Assembly: GCA_036898135.1 (NCBI GenBank)
Contig: CM072520.1
Coordinates: 1,869,843 to 1,933,842 of the forward strand
Direction of reading: 5' to 3'
DNA: 64,000 bases
Origin: Oncomelania hupensis
Lineage: Eukaryota; Mollusca; Gastropoda; Littorinimorpha; Pomatiopsidae
How positions within the stretch are numbered: position 1 is the stretch's first letter; each line of letters starts with the position of its first letter. Both the position numbers and the translations under genes were made by a program. The notes beneath the pieces were generated by a model. That model was not told where the DNA came from, did no database searches, and saw nothing but the letters and a program-made list of their open reading frames with translations. This document shows, piece after piece, positions 1 to 10,004 of this stretch.

Positions 1-199
1 AACTGTATACTCTATAAATATCTTTCTCTCTCACTGAACAGTTCCATTCTTGTACATACTGGTCCATCATTCTCTGCTTCAACATTGAAACAAAAGCAGA
101 TTCACATCCTACGCCCTGGTTAATAATCCACGCATATCCAAACCCTAATTTAAACAAAGTGTATTTCACTAGTGTTGCCCAGCATGCATTGCCTCTATC

Positions 200-1055
200 G
201 TCCATACTTAACAGCATGCGAGGATTTCTTCTTCTTCTCTGTTCTCGGTAAATGTTAGAACTGATGGGTCTCCATTTGCTGTATGGTTGTAAATGTCAGA
301 GCAGTACTGTGTCCATCTGTCCAAGACTTCTTGTTCTTCTGTAAGGCATATGCGGGATTTGCTTTGGAAGTTGGAGACTTTGGGCTGTTTAACACTTCCA
401 TAGTCTGGTAGGCCTTCTTGCCGTTGCTCTTGTTCACACTGTTCTCTATTTCCTGGCATTGATCTTCTATCCAGTTCTCCTTTGCTGTGCGCATGCCTTT
501 TCGGATGTCATTGTTGATTTTTTTGGTAGACATCAGCTCCCTGTGAGGTGTTCCTTTTTTTTTTTAATATATATATTTTTTATCTCTCTTCGTTTATCGT
601 ACAGATCCAAAAGTTCAGGTGTGATCCACGGCTTCTTCCTTGGTCGCTGCTTGCCAAGGATCTCAGTGGCGGCATCTGTCACAGCTGGGTTGAAGGTGGT
701 GGTCATGGTGTTGACATCTACTTCACCATCCCCCAAAATGAGCAGTGGTGCAAATTTCCCTCCAATTGTGGCCTGAAATATTTCTGCCACCTCCGGGTCT
801 TGCAGTGTGTAGAGGTCGAACTTCAGTCTAGTGCACTTTGCTGTATTTACTCTCTTCAAGTGGAGCAGGAAAGACATCATCACGAGATCGTGGTCACTTC
901 CGATGTCTGCTCCTGGAAAAGTGCTTGTCCTGCCAATGTTAATGCTTGATCTAAAGCGTTTCTTGACCATGATGTAGTCTATCTGGTGGTGATGCTCCCC
1001 GCCGGGACTGTACCATGTTCATTGTCTGGAGTTTTTGTGGAGACCAAGCGTGTTT
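200..1055 (-). mobile_element. RTE-like LINE fragment (endonuclease C-terminus and linker)
   Basis: Read on the minus strand, this holds the end of an APE-type endonuclease and the linker before reverse transcriptase. Visible marks are QIDYIMVKKRF near 1000-960, the catalytic-region motif SDHDLVMM near 900-875, and a basic linker KQRPRKKPW near 650. No RT follows and the reading frame is broken near 530, so this is a dead fragment. The same protein recurs at 5330-6095 and 51997-52690, which identifies it as one family. Assignment to the RTE group rests on the endonuclease+RT layout and short-tandem-repeat tail of sibling copies and is tentative. Confidence 0.75.
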
Positions 1056-1089
1056 GCGTGTTTGAATCTTGAATCTTTGATACTTTTTT

Positions 1090-1190
1090 TTTTTAAATTA
1101 GGGACCAAGATTTTAGACTACTGATACCGTCTAATCTTCCAATCTGTTCCTTAACAAATTTACTTAGTAAAGAACTTTAACTTTAACTTG
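1090..1190. repeat. Short interspersed repeat shared with 24950-25050
   Basis: A stretch of about 100 bases matches, in reverse complement, the segment near 24950-25050 inside the inverted-repeat DNA element. Shared words include AGATTGGAAGATTAGAC and its complement. It contains an imperfect internal palindrome around GTCTAATCTTCC. It has no coding potential. Confidence 0.5.
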
Positions 1191-1199
1191 GAAATCATA

Positions 1200-1217
1200 A
1201 AACTCACACGCACACAG

Positions 1218-1250
<33 letters not shown>

Positions 1251-1580
1251 TGCACTCACACAGAGACAAACATAATCACACCAGCATCTTCATGTCATAC
1301 TTGAAAAACAAGCTTGATGTGATGACGTTTTCCCCCAATATATGTGGGCAAACACACAAACGCACACACACACACACGCACACCCACACAAACACTCTCT
1401 CTCTCTCTCTCTCTCTCCAAACTTCTTACATTGTGTTCTTGCTATAGTAAAAACAACCCCACAATTGTCCTTTGCAACCTTTGTTTATACTTTACTGCGT
1501 TTTTCCTTATGTTGAATACGAAATATGCTTAAAAAAATGTATCATTATCCTATCCTATCCTATCCTATCCTATCCTATCC
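1200..1580. repeat. Microsatellite cluster (CA)n, (CT)n and (TATCC)n
   Basis: (CA)n lies at about 1203-1260 and 1360-1395, (CT)n at 1397-1420, and (TATCC)n at about 1547-1580. The TATCC run is followed by CGTAACTCGAAAGTC, which resembles the end of the RTE-like LINE seen at 4499 and 10005. It may be a LINE copy reduced to its 3' tail. Confidence 0.7.
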
Positions 1581-2102
1581 CGTAACTCGAAAGTCATTGC
1601 CAGAGTCGAAACTAAATAATATTCGGAGGAACCTAACGCCAAGAGGCAGGATCGGTCCCACACCTGTCAGGCGCCATTGGTTTCTAGCCTGTGGAAAAGT
1701 CCAGTTAGTCCCGCCTTTGGTCACGTCACGAGGCCACAACACTTGCGTATGTGATATTATATGTGACGTGGCAACATTAATACATAAATTCGAAGTACGA
1801 AAATCAGAAGTTATTCTGTATCTTGGGATTTGCTTCTTATTCAGTGAAAATGTGTTTATAGTTGTACAATAATTTGATAGGTTATGTTAGGTGACAGTAC
1901 TTTAACTAACAAGATTAATTCCAGTCCGTGATCCTTGCAGTTTGGCCAAAGTGAGACAAAGTTGTTGCAGTAGGACTCCCCTGCTTTATCCATCATTGCT
2001 GCATTGGCTAATGTGCAGCACCACGACCATCATCACCACACTGTGCTTCAACGACCACATCAAGGACTAGACCTACAACCACACACAACACACTATCACA
2101 GA
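1581..2102. other. Non-coding stretch upstream of the receptor gene, nothing recognised
   Basis: Both strands were read. There is a short open frame of about 90 codons (1600-1872) with no recognisable motif. No repeat, RNA gene or exon with good splice borders was seen. Confidence 0.4.
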
Positions 2103-2804
2103 ACCCCTTGGGGTCATGAGCAATCTTGCCACTGTAGATTGTTCTAACCTATACAGGGAAAAGTGAAAGCCCCAGTTGAAAACCTATCTTTCCTTAATAG
2201 GCATGACCGATTCACTGCGGCAACACCCCCGTTGGAGTGCCGGGGGTTTCAGTATAAATAGTACCCCCACTTTCTGGAAATTTAGTGCTTTAAATTCCCA
2301 CTGTCACTGTCTTTCTCATTTGCTCTTTCTCATTCCTGCTCTGTCCTATCAATCTGCTATACTATCTTCTTCTTCGCTAGATTAGTGACCTACCTTTTTT
2401 CTTGAAAACTCTTCCGGGACAAGACTCCTTGTTTGTGTATGGGGTCTGTTGGATCAGCTTGGGAATGTTGGACGCTTTCTGCCGGGTGGTCACTAGGGCT
2501 TCCTATGATGTTATTATTTAGCAATATAGGCATTTTATATGTATGTGTTTTGTTGATAATTTATAATGATGTTTGTATTCTATTTTGTTTTTGTAACCGG
2601 GGGTTTGATTAGTTGGGGTTAAGCCTCAGCCGTCCCCTGCGTGGGATGTCTTTAGTGTAAAGTGACTCGCTGGTGGAGGGCATTCAATTTTCCCTCTAGG
2701 GTTGTTTCAGCAGATCTTTTATGCGGATCGGGGGTTGTCCGGTCCTGATTTGGCTCGGAAGAGTCCGCTGGACCTAAAGCAACAATCAATCAATCAATCA
2801 ATCA
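2103..2804 (+). repeat. Interspersed retroelement-like repeat with (CAAT)n tail, copy 1
   Basis: About 700 bases, nearly identical to 14013-14713. Both copies start at the palindrome ACCCCTTGGGGT and end GACCTAAAGCAACAAT followed by (CAAT)n. A tandem-repeat 3' tail is typical of non-LTR retrotransposons or of SINEs that borrow their ends. The last 50 bases also occur alone at 27195-27245. Inside are a short hairpin CCCCCGTTGGAGTGCCGGGGG and the TATA-like word TATAAATAG near 2253. No protein is encoded. Confidence 0.65.
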
Positions 2805-3208
2805 AAGGACCATTAGTGGATTCATCGTAATGACAATGATACCAACATTGTTTGAATGATTACATCATAGAGTGTTCTTGTATAGCGCTTTTCCAGCTGA
2901 AGGCGAGCTCAAGGCGCCCATTGTGTAGACAGCCTTGTGAAACCCATTCACACCCAACCCAGCATGATCTCTTGCAGAGTGGACAGGAAAGTGGACCACT
3001 GGCACCTGCGATTTTGGCGTGTATCCAATAGCATCCAGTAGCACACCTACTTCCTCTCTTTTGGGTTCATAGGCGACAGAGCCCCTGCGAGCGACAAATC
3101 CATAATAGACAAAGTATGGTCACGCCACAACCAGACAGCGGTTCATTAATTATTTATATCACCGCGCGAGAACACAAAGTGAATGCATTGGATTCTTCAT
3201 TTGACTGA
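2805..3208. other. Non-coding 5' flank of receptor gene with a LINE-end-like relic
   Basis: At about 2876-2935 the words TATAGCGCTTTTCC and GGCGAGCTCAAGGCGCC resemble the 3' ends of L2/CR1-type elements; a related TATAGCGCTT occurs at 49750 and 59750. Nothing coding was seen. Confidence 0.35.
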
Positions 3209-3216
3209 TATATAAA
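3209..3216 (+). promoter_or_regulatory. TATA-like element, possible core promoter of the receptor gene
   Basis: TATATAAA lies about 235 bases before the predicted start codon at 3444. A pyrimidine-flanked AGTCTG about 30 bases downstream could serve as initiator. Such words are common in AT-rich DNA, so this is only positional support. Confidence 0.3.
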
Positions 3217-3443
3217 TTCCCACTTGCCTGGGACAAATTAGTCTGATGAACGTTGGCAGTATGATTTCAGACTAGCTGGATAGAAGGTTTGCCTTCAAGG
3301 TGTCGATAGTGTAGTGTATTTAACAATAACATCTAAGTGTTGCCGACACGGAGTGAGATATTGAACTGTGCTTTAACAAAACAAAAGCGCAGATGTTGTG
3401 GGTGTTATTTTGGTGTTTTTTGGTCTTGACTTGAACCTTTATT

Positions 3444-4451
3444 ATGGCTACGTTGTTGAAGGTCAAAACGGTGACCTTGTTTACCTTACTTTTGATTTTG
3501 CTTGGGAGGATAACTGCACCCAGTGACGACAAATCGCAGATTTCTCCAAATTTCCCGGATGTGACACCATCACTGGATACCTTGACTACTATGTCAACAG
3601 CTACCTCATCACTGGTGACCTCAACAGCTACGCCATCACTGGAGATGTCACTAATGGTTACATCAACAGCGACGTCATCACTGAAGACGTCAACAGTAAC
3701 GTCATCACTAGAGACGTCAACTGCTAGGTCATCACTAAAGACGTCAACTGCTATATCACCACTAGATAAGTCAACAGATACGTCATTATTGGAGACGTCA
3801 ACAGCTACGCTATCACTGGAGATGTCACTACTGGATACATCAACAGCTACGTCATCACTGAAGACGTCAACAGTTACGTCATTACTGGATGCTTCAACTG
3901 TTAAGTCATCACTAAAGACAACAGCTACGTCATTATTGGAGACGTCAACAGCTACGCTATCTCTGGAGATGTCACCACTGAAGACGTCAACAGCTACGTC
4001 ATCATTGGAGACGTTAACATCTACGTCACCATCGGATATGTCAACAGCTACGTCGTCAACTTCACGTTGTGCAAAGCGTAACCAATCTATTCCGGATGTG
4101 TGTAATACCAAATTTATGTGCGAAACAGAAAGGGGACGCTTCCTGATGAAGACACGGCTCTGCTCTGATGCCAAACCAATCATTGACCTTACTGAAAGTG
4201 TAGGACATGGCACCGTGGACATAGCGCATGGAATGTCACTATTCCTGATAAAACGAATAACAGGAAATATCTCAACCTGACCATCAACCCTACCAACAAA
4301 GCACAAGATACATTGAATTTTACTATTCGCTTGGATGAGTACTACACTGGTAAGGTTCACGAATTCGACAGCGAACTTTTGTCCAACACGCCCGCCACCG
4401 TGATATCACCCGTCAACCTCACCATCACCCTCTCCAACTTCGATACTTTAG
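3444..4451 (+). CDS. Exon 1 of chimeric receptor: signal peptide plus Ser/Thr-rich mucin-like stalk
   Basis: Translation starts at ATG 3444, with a hydrophobic core LFTLLLILLG at residues 12-21, a convincing secretory signal. Residues 40-205 are a low-complexity stalk built on a 9-residue theme (SSLETSTAT), suited to dense O-glycosylation. A Cys-containing segment (PDVCNTKFMCETERGRF) follows. The frame at 3444 stops at 4280, but a second frame opens at 4196 and continues with several N-x-S/T sites (YLNLTINP, DTLNFTIRL) to a donor GTAACA at 4452. A 1-nt indel (assembly error or real lesion) between about 4196 and 4240 would link them. The exon leaves one base (phase 1), which fits the acceptor at 7920. 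Assignment to the downstream GPCR is inferred from phase and order. Confidence 0.6.
3585..4060 (+). repeat. 27-bp coding minisatellite in the stalk
   Basis: Imperfect tandem units based on ACGTCATCACTGGAGACGTC plus AACAGCT keep a multiple-of-three length and encode the Ser/Thr stalk. The opposite strand is also open (3320-4360), but only as a mirror of the repeat. Confidence 0.7.
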
Positions 4452-4498
4452 GTAACACACTCACACACACACACACGCACACACACACCCTCACACAC
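4452..4498. repeat. (CA)n microsatellite just inside intron 1
   Basis: CA-rich repeats begin a few bases after the exon 1 donor and run to the LINE tail at 4499. Confidence 0.7.
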
Positions 4499-4602
4499 AC
4501 TATCCTATCCTATCCTAAACCGTAACTCGAGGGTCGTAGGGGCACCACAGATAATCGATTAGCCAGCGTACTCCATCTTTCTCTATACTCAGCAACCCTC
4601 AT

Positions 4603-4880
4603 GCGATTGGTCAACGAAATGCGTCGAAGTACACGGTCTTTACGTAATGTTGAAGCACGTGGACGACCGGACCGAGGCTTGTCCACCACTGAACCAGTCT
4701 GGCGCTTCTCCTGCAGAATCCTTACAACCGCGCTGTGACTGCAGCCGACTTTTCTGGCGATCTGATGACAAGAAGGTCATTCCTCCGTCATCACTGACAT
4801 CCTAATACGTTCCTCCAACGTCAGATTTCGCGTCTTTGTCATGGTTGATGAAGAAATTGTATGAAATCAAAAATACAAGA
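4603..4880 (-). mobile_element. Tc1/mariner-type transposase N-terminus embedded in the LINE
   Basis: The minus strand encodes the DNA-binding part of a Tc1-like transposase. It starts MTKTRNLTLEERIRMSV, has an in-frame TGA, then a helix-turn-helix stretch CHQIARKVGCSHSAVVRIL and the GRPR-type AT-hook region SVVDKPRSGRPRAS. No catalytic DDE part follows, because the sequence changes directly into LINE (RVAEYRERWSTLANR). No terminal inverted repeats are visible. About 350 bases of LINE expected between the two flanks are missing, so this is a replacement rather than a clean insertion. Confidence 0.7.
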
Positions 4881-5411
4881 TGACAAGAGAGCGCAGCAGC
4901 CTTATCTTGGAATGCAGAATGATGATCTTGTCTTTCCAAATGGGCTTCAACCTTGCCAGGGCAGCAGTTTTTTGTGCGATCCTGGAGAGGACTTCCTGTG
5001 GGATACAATGGCTCCTACATATTTGAAACTATGCACTGTGTTGAGGGATTGGCTTTGGACTTTGATGTTCATGTTAATACCATTGGCGTTGTTTGTCATC
5101 ATTTTGGTCTTCTCTGCACTTATTTCCATTCCATAGGCTCTGGATGTGTTGTCAAGCATCTGTACCAGCTGTCCACGTTCTAGTTCCTTTCAAGCCAATC
5201 CATCAATGTCATCAGAAAATGGAGTTAGGATGTTGCTCTACCTCCTAAGCTGACTGTGCCTTCGTGATCTACAAGGGCATCTGACATGATGCGCTCTAAG
5301 AAGATGTTGAAGAGTTTTGGAGATAGTAGTGGTGCAAATTTCCATCCAATTGTAGCTTGAAATATTTCTGCCACATCCGGGTCTTGCAGTTTGTCCAGGT
5401 TGAACTTCAGT

Positions 5412-5843
5412 CTAGTCTTTCAAGTGGAGCCCGAAAGACATCATCACGAGATCGTAATCACTTTTAATGTCTGCTTTTGGAAAAGTGCGTGTCCTGCCAA
5501 TGTTGATGCTCGATCTGAAGCGTTTTTTGACCATAATGTAGTCGATCTGGTTGTGATGCTCCCCGCCGGGACTGTGGCATGTCCATCGTCTGGATTTGTT
5601 GTGGAGACCAAGAGTGTTTGCCAGTATAAGATTGTTGTATCTGGCAAACACCAAGAGTCTCAGACCCCTGTCATTTGTCTTGTTGTTGCAGTGGGGTCCA
5701 CATGTGTCTCCCCAGCTGTGATGCGCATCTTGGCCAACTTTGGCATTCCAGTCACCTTGCATAATGATTATGTCCTCCTTTGCCACTTTTTCAAGGGCAG
5801 CCTGTAGAGTTTCATAAAAAATTCTCCACTTCGCTGTCGTCAT
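5412..5843 (-). pseudogene. LINE endonuclease domain remnant
   Basis: An open frame of 143 codons covers the middle and end of an exonuclease-endonuclease-phosphatase fold domain, the nicking enzyme of non-LTR retrotransposons. It has GDWNAKVGQDAHHSWGD near the start, HNQIDYIMVKKRFRSS in the middle and KSDYDLVMMS at the end, matching the Asp/Asn/His active-site blocks. The start at 5843 is arbitrary because the frame continues upstream with stops. It is part of the LINE copy at 4499-6095 and lacks its 5' portion. Confidence 0.7.
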
Positions 5844-6000
5844 ATTCTGATGTTGGGGCTTAGGCTTGGATGATGGTGATTTTGAAAGGGGCTGCTCTCA
5901 TACGGATGGTAATGAGTCTACTGGAGATTGGGCGGCAACCCATGACAGTGGCTAGAAAGTCCTTGTGGACCAAGAATCCAACGTTATGTTCGTGCCTGTC

Positions 6001-6032
<32 letters not shown>

Positions 6033-6112
6033 GAAATAAAGCTTGTGGCCGTTGTCGGTCGTTGTTCCACCTAAGCCTTTCCAGCGCAGTTCGCTAATAA
6101 TAATAATAATAA

Positions 6113-6143
<31 letters not shown>

Positions 6144-6210
6144 AAGAAGAAGAAGAAGAAGAAGAAGAAGAAGAATAAGAATAAGAATAAGAATAAGAAT
6201 AATAAGAAGA
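6001..6210. repeat. Microsatellites (CT)n, (AAT)n, (AAG)n
   Basis: (CT)n at 6008-6032, (AAT)n at 6095-6112 and (AAG)n to about 6210. The AAG tract abuts the 5' edge of the LINE copy (GCAGTTCGCT), and the same arrangement recurs at 52690-52848. Confidence 0.8.
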
Positions 6211-6334
6211 AGAATGCTCACATGTTTCACCCACTCTCACACACAACAAACACATCTATCACTCAAACATGTGGTGTAAAGGCAGGGAGATCGCTATTAG
6301 AGGACGAAAAGAAAATCCAATTTTTATTTATGAA

Positions 6335-6525
6335 ATTTTTAGATTGACCGCATCCAATACCATTATTAAAAGGGGGTAGGAAAACGGAGTACCCGAAAAA
6401 GAACCTCGGTGACCTGAATAGTCTCCTATAAGTTCTCCCCTTGCGGGAATGGAAACTGCGACCTTGGGCCTAGGAAAACAGCTCATTACCCACTGAGCGA
6501 CCAGATCACTTCTTACCACATGTTG
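6335..6525 (-). mobile_element. tRNA-derived SINE, degraded
   Basis: On the minus strand an A-box-like word TGGTCGCTCAGTGGGTA near 6500 is followed about 45 bases later by a weak B-box AGTTTCCATTCC, the internal Pol III promoter layout of a tRNA. A non-tRNA body follows toward 6335. No clear tail or target duplication was seen. Confidence 0.5.
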
Positions 6526-6724
6526 TAATAAAAGGTTGATGCATGTTGTTAGTGACTTCTATCAATGTAATACATGTATCAAATGTGATGTACTCCTTTA
6601 GATTAAAGAGCAACTTGTATGTCTTTGTTAGTTAACGTGAATTGATAAAATGTATATGTTATTTGGAACTGTGATTATATAAAACTGTGATCCTCGTTTT
6701 TATACAGCTGATACATAATTCAGA

Positions 6725-6896
6725 TCACACGAACGAGAGAGAGAGAGTAAGAGAGGGAAGAAAGAAAAAAAAGGAAAGGGAGAGAGAAGAGAGAGAGAGA
6801 AAGAGAGAGAGAGTAAGAGAAGGAAAGAGAGGGATAGAGAAAATGAAGACATAAAAAAGGAGAGAGTAAGAGAGGGAGGAAAGAAAAAAAAACGAC

Positions 6897-6943
<47 letters not shown>

Positions 6944-7145
6944 CCAGCATCATTAACAAAGAGAGAGAAGAATACAGGAAGGGAGGTGGAGAGGAGAAGC
7001 GACCATGGAGGAATAACACAGGGGGACGTGATCGCAAGGGTGGGGGGGGGGGTGGGGGTGAAGTAGTCACAGAAAGAGTGGAAATAGGGAGGAGGGTGGG
7101 GGCAAGCGTGGTGAGGAGGAAGTGGGCTAGGAGAGAAAAGACCCG
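6725..7145 (+). repeat. About 420-base polypurine tract
   Basis: Almost entirely A and G on the + strand, including pure (GA)n at 6901-6940 and a G-run at 7041-7060. Tracts of this kind can form triplex (H-DNA) structures. Ser/Leu-rich frames on the minus strand are composition artefacts. Confidence 0.75.
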
Positions 7146-7605
7146 TCCTGGTAACAACTGAAAACCTTAGGAAGAACACACAGTGCAACAAATCAATATT
7201 GGCTACAAAGTAATTTTCAACATCAAAACTAGGCTAATCCTGCATCAAGTTTTCACAAGCTTATACCAACAAAGATTAATGGTACACACATAATTAGTGT
7301 CTAAAAACATGAATGACTCACGCAATCTTGGAACGTAATCAAACTGCCCACTAAAAGTGTAATTCATAGAAAAGAAAAGCATTTTGCCGATGAAGAACTT
7401 TTTAGAAGACGGGTAACATGGCTTACCCTCAACATTATTAATGATTTTAACCACCCCCCCTCGACTTTCCCTCCCAAAAAACAGGAGGGAATTGGATTTT
7501 TTATGGTGGGCATTGATTTCTAAAACATAGATCAACAAAGCCATGAATGGACAACAAAATCAATTGGTAGCCAGTTGTTGAAGAAGCAAAAAATACCTCT
7601 CTCTC

Positions 7606-7655
<50 letters not shown>

Positions 7656-7919
7656 CAATACTAAGTTTACAGTCTGTGGAATTTTCATAATTAAACTAAT
7701 TCCCAAACCTAGTTAGACTGAAATACAAGATAAAGGAACGGCAATCCCTAACCTCCATTGTTTGTCTGTATTCGAATGCTTTGCTTCCTACAAATACCTT
7801 CGTCTCATCATGTCAGACTGAATTTTAACGAATTCAATTCACTACAATAAATGCATGAAGTTGGAAACAAAAAGTTCCAAATGCAAACAAAATGTGAATA
7901 TATTCTTGCTTAATTTCAG
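7146..7919. other. Intron 1 sequence with (CT)n
   Basis: AT-rich intronic DNA with (CT)n at about 7598-7652. It ends in a good acceptor, TTAATTTCAG, at 7910-7919. No gene or recognisable element was seen. Confidence 0.5.
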
Positions 7920-8468
7920 GTTCAGTGGAGGCTGACGTGGTCCTTGTGATGGATGTGTATTGTTTCAAATTCTATACAGTGTCGGACTTTATTAAGGATC
8001 TCGTCTCCATGCTTCACATCGACAACGGCAAAGGTCGTGTTGGAGTGGTCGTCCAAAGCTCCAAAGGGGTCGACGTAGTATTCCACCTCAACGCTTATGG
8101 TACCACTGCCAAGGTCTTGAACGCCATAGGCCAGATTGAGGAGGACTATCCCACCAGCACCAACACCAATGACGCTCTCCACACCGTGAGAACGGAGATG
8201 TACACGCCACACAACGGCGACCGTCCCGCTGTTCCAAACTTGTGTATTGTGATCAGTAACGTAAGGAGCTTTCGTACATCAATTGAAGAAGCTGAAAAGG
8301 CCCGGGCAGAAAGCATCCACGTGGTCGCCCTTTATAGATGGCTTAACGACACTGCCATCAGAGAGTTGGAAGGTATTGTTAGCATGCCAGTGGTGGACAA
8401 CCTTTTTGTACTAAAAACTGGTGAAATCAGAGCTGTGGAAGATAAGATATTCGCTGCTTTTTGTCCAA
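7920..8468 (+). CDS. Exon 2 of chimeric receptor: von Willebrand factor A-type domain
   Basis: The exon encodes one whole VWA fold of about 180 residues. It has the first strand ADVVLVMD, the strand RVGVVVQSS, the T-loop TSTNTNDALHTVR, the strand LCIVISNVRS, the helix SIEEAEKARAESIHVVAL and a closing KIFAAFCP. VWA domains usually bind ligands through a metal-ion (MIDAS) site DxSxS. Here the first strand reads DVYCF and the later Asp of the typical ISDG is Asn (ISN), so metal binding is probably lost, though the T-loop Thr remains. The acceptor TTTCAG and donor GTAAGT are both strong. It enters in phase 1, completing the codon begun at 4451, and leaves in phase 1 with A8468. Confidence 0.8.
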
Positions 8469-8487
8469 GTAAGTTGTAATCCGTGAT

Positions 8488-8490
8488 GTG

Positions 8491-8570
<80 letters not shown>

Positions 8571-8614
8571 TGATGATGATAATGATGATGATAATGATGA
8601 TAATGATGATGACG

Positions 8615-8705
<91 letters not shown>

Positions 8706-8713
8706 CGATATTG

Positions 8714-8789
<76 letters not shown>

Positions 8790-8791
8790 AA

Positions 8792-8856
<65 letters not shown>

Positions 8857-8880
8857 TGGTGGTGATGATGATGATGGTGG

Positions 8881-8958
<78 letters not shown>

Positions 8959-9048
8959 CGATAATGATGATGATGATGATGATGATAATAATAATAATAC
9001 TAATACTAATACTAATACTAATACTAATACTACTACTACTACTACTAC

Positions 9049-9108
<60 letters not shown>

Positions 9109-9112
9109 ATAG
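8488..9112. repeat. Compound trinucleotide array (AAT/GAT/ACT)n, about 625 bp
   Basis: Long blocks of AAT alternate with blocks of GAT, a short (AATACT)n block and a terminal AAT block. Because the period is three, all six frames stay open and yield poly-Asn, poly-Ile or poly-Tyr runs that are not proteins. The array starts about 20 bases after the exon 2 donor. Confidence 0.9.
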
Positions 9113-9195
9113 CATTTTTATAGCCCACCATTTCAAACAGTTTAACACCATTCGCCTTACACCCACACACAAACACACGCGCGTGCACGTGCATT

Positions 9196-9226
<31 letters not shown>

Positions 9227-10004
9227 TCATGTTGACCATGCATTACATAGTGAGCCAGGCATAATTACAGCCTAAGGAAGAACAACAGCAAGGGTGCAAG
9301 ACTGCCGTGCGATGGCAATGTTCATCAACATTTTTATTTTATTTAATCATCACATTTGTTTGACTTTGTTTTCATTTATTTTGTTTATTAGTGTTACGTT
9401 GAAGCGCGCACGATAGTTCGTGTGTGACGCGCGCGATAGATCTGATCGTTTTATTTTGCAAAGCATGCAATAAAAGAGTGTATTTACCTTTGATTTGATT
9501 TTGCGTTGCTGTTAGAAGAAGCTTTGTATAACGTTGATAATTTTAGTTGGTCGATATTATTTGAGAATTTTCTAGAGTTGATTGTTTACTATGCTTATGG
9601 ATAATTCTAGTGGTAACTAAAGAAGCTTCCATCCCAAATAAGGTTGTATGACGTGAGACAGTGATGATGAAGTTTGTTCTGATTGGTTGAGGTGTGTCAA
9701 GCTGGGGTATTCTTACCCTTTCTGGAGTGTAGAGAGACTATACATAGAGAACCGCACTGTTTCAAAAGGTGGTTGAAAGTTGTTGGGTTGATAGTTGAGA
9801 ATTGTTGTGTTGAAAGTAAAAAGTTGATAGTTGAGATTTGTAGAGTGGAAAAAGCGATTGAGCGATTGTATGCAGTTGTTGATGTATGCTGAATAAAGCT
9901 GGAAAATCGCATACGACGGCTCCAGCCTTGTTGATGAATGAACGGGTTGCGTGGATAAACGAATCTGAGTTACACCTATCAGGAGGATTAAAGCATTGGG
10001 GCTG
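9113..10004. other. Intron 2 sequence, possible solo LTR at 9392-9974
   Basis: (CA)n lies at 9160-9225. The block 9392-9974 begins TGTTACG and ends GTTACA, and contains AATAAA words near 9470 and 9891. That resembles a solo LTR, but no matching target duplication was found, so the call is weak. Nothing coding was seen. Confidence 0.25.

Larger units (their letters stand above)
4499..6095 (-). mobile_element. RTE-like LINE copy, internally deleted and carrying a Tc1-type insert
   Basis: Minus-strand order is endonuclease (6095-5340), RT C-terminal half (5330-4881), foreign Tc1-like segment (4880-4603), then the LINE 3' end with (TATCC)3 at 4501. Endonuclease motifs GDWNAKVG near 5750 and QIDYIMVKKRF near 5550 are clear. 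At about 5330 the linker runs straight into the RT word LFNIFLERIM, so the first half of RT is missing; the join may have used the repeated Leu-Leu coding. Frames are broken, so the copy is dead. It lies in intron 1, antisense to the host gene. Confidence 0.8.

Noticed and set aside
3320..4360. 346-codon open frame opposite exon 1
   Set aside because: Antisense reading of the 27-bp stalk repeat (DVAVDVSSDD pattern). The sense strand has a signal peptide, N-glycosylation sites and a donor in phase with the VWA exon.
8411..9275. Poly-Asn, poly-Ile and poly-Tyr open frames
   Set aside because: Produced by the trinucleotide microsatellite; no genuine protein composition.
9392..9974. Solo LTR
   Set aside because: Ends look plausible (TGTTACG..GTTACA) but the flanks ATTAG and CCTAT do not match, so it was kept only as a weak note.
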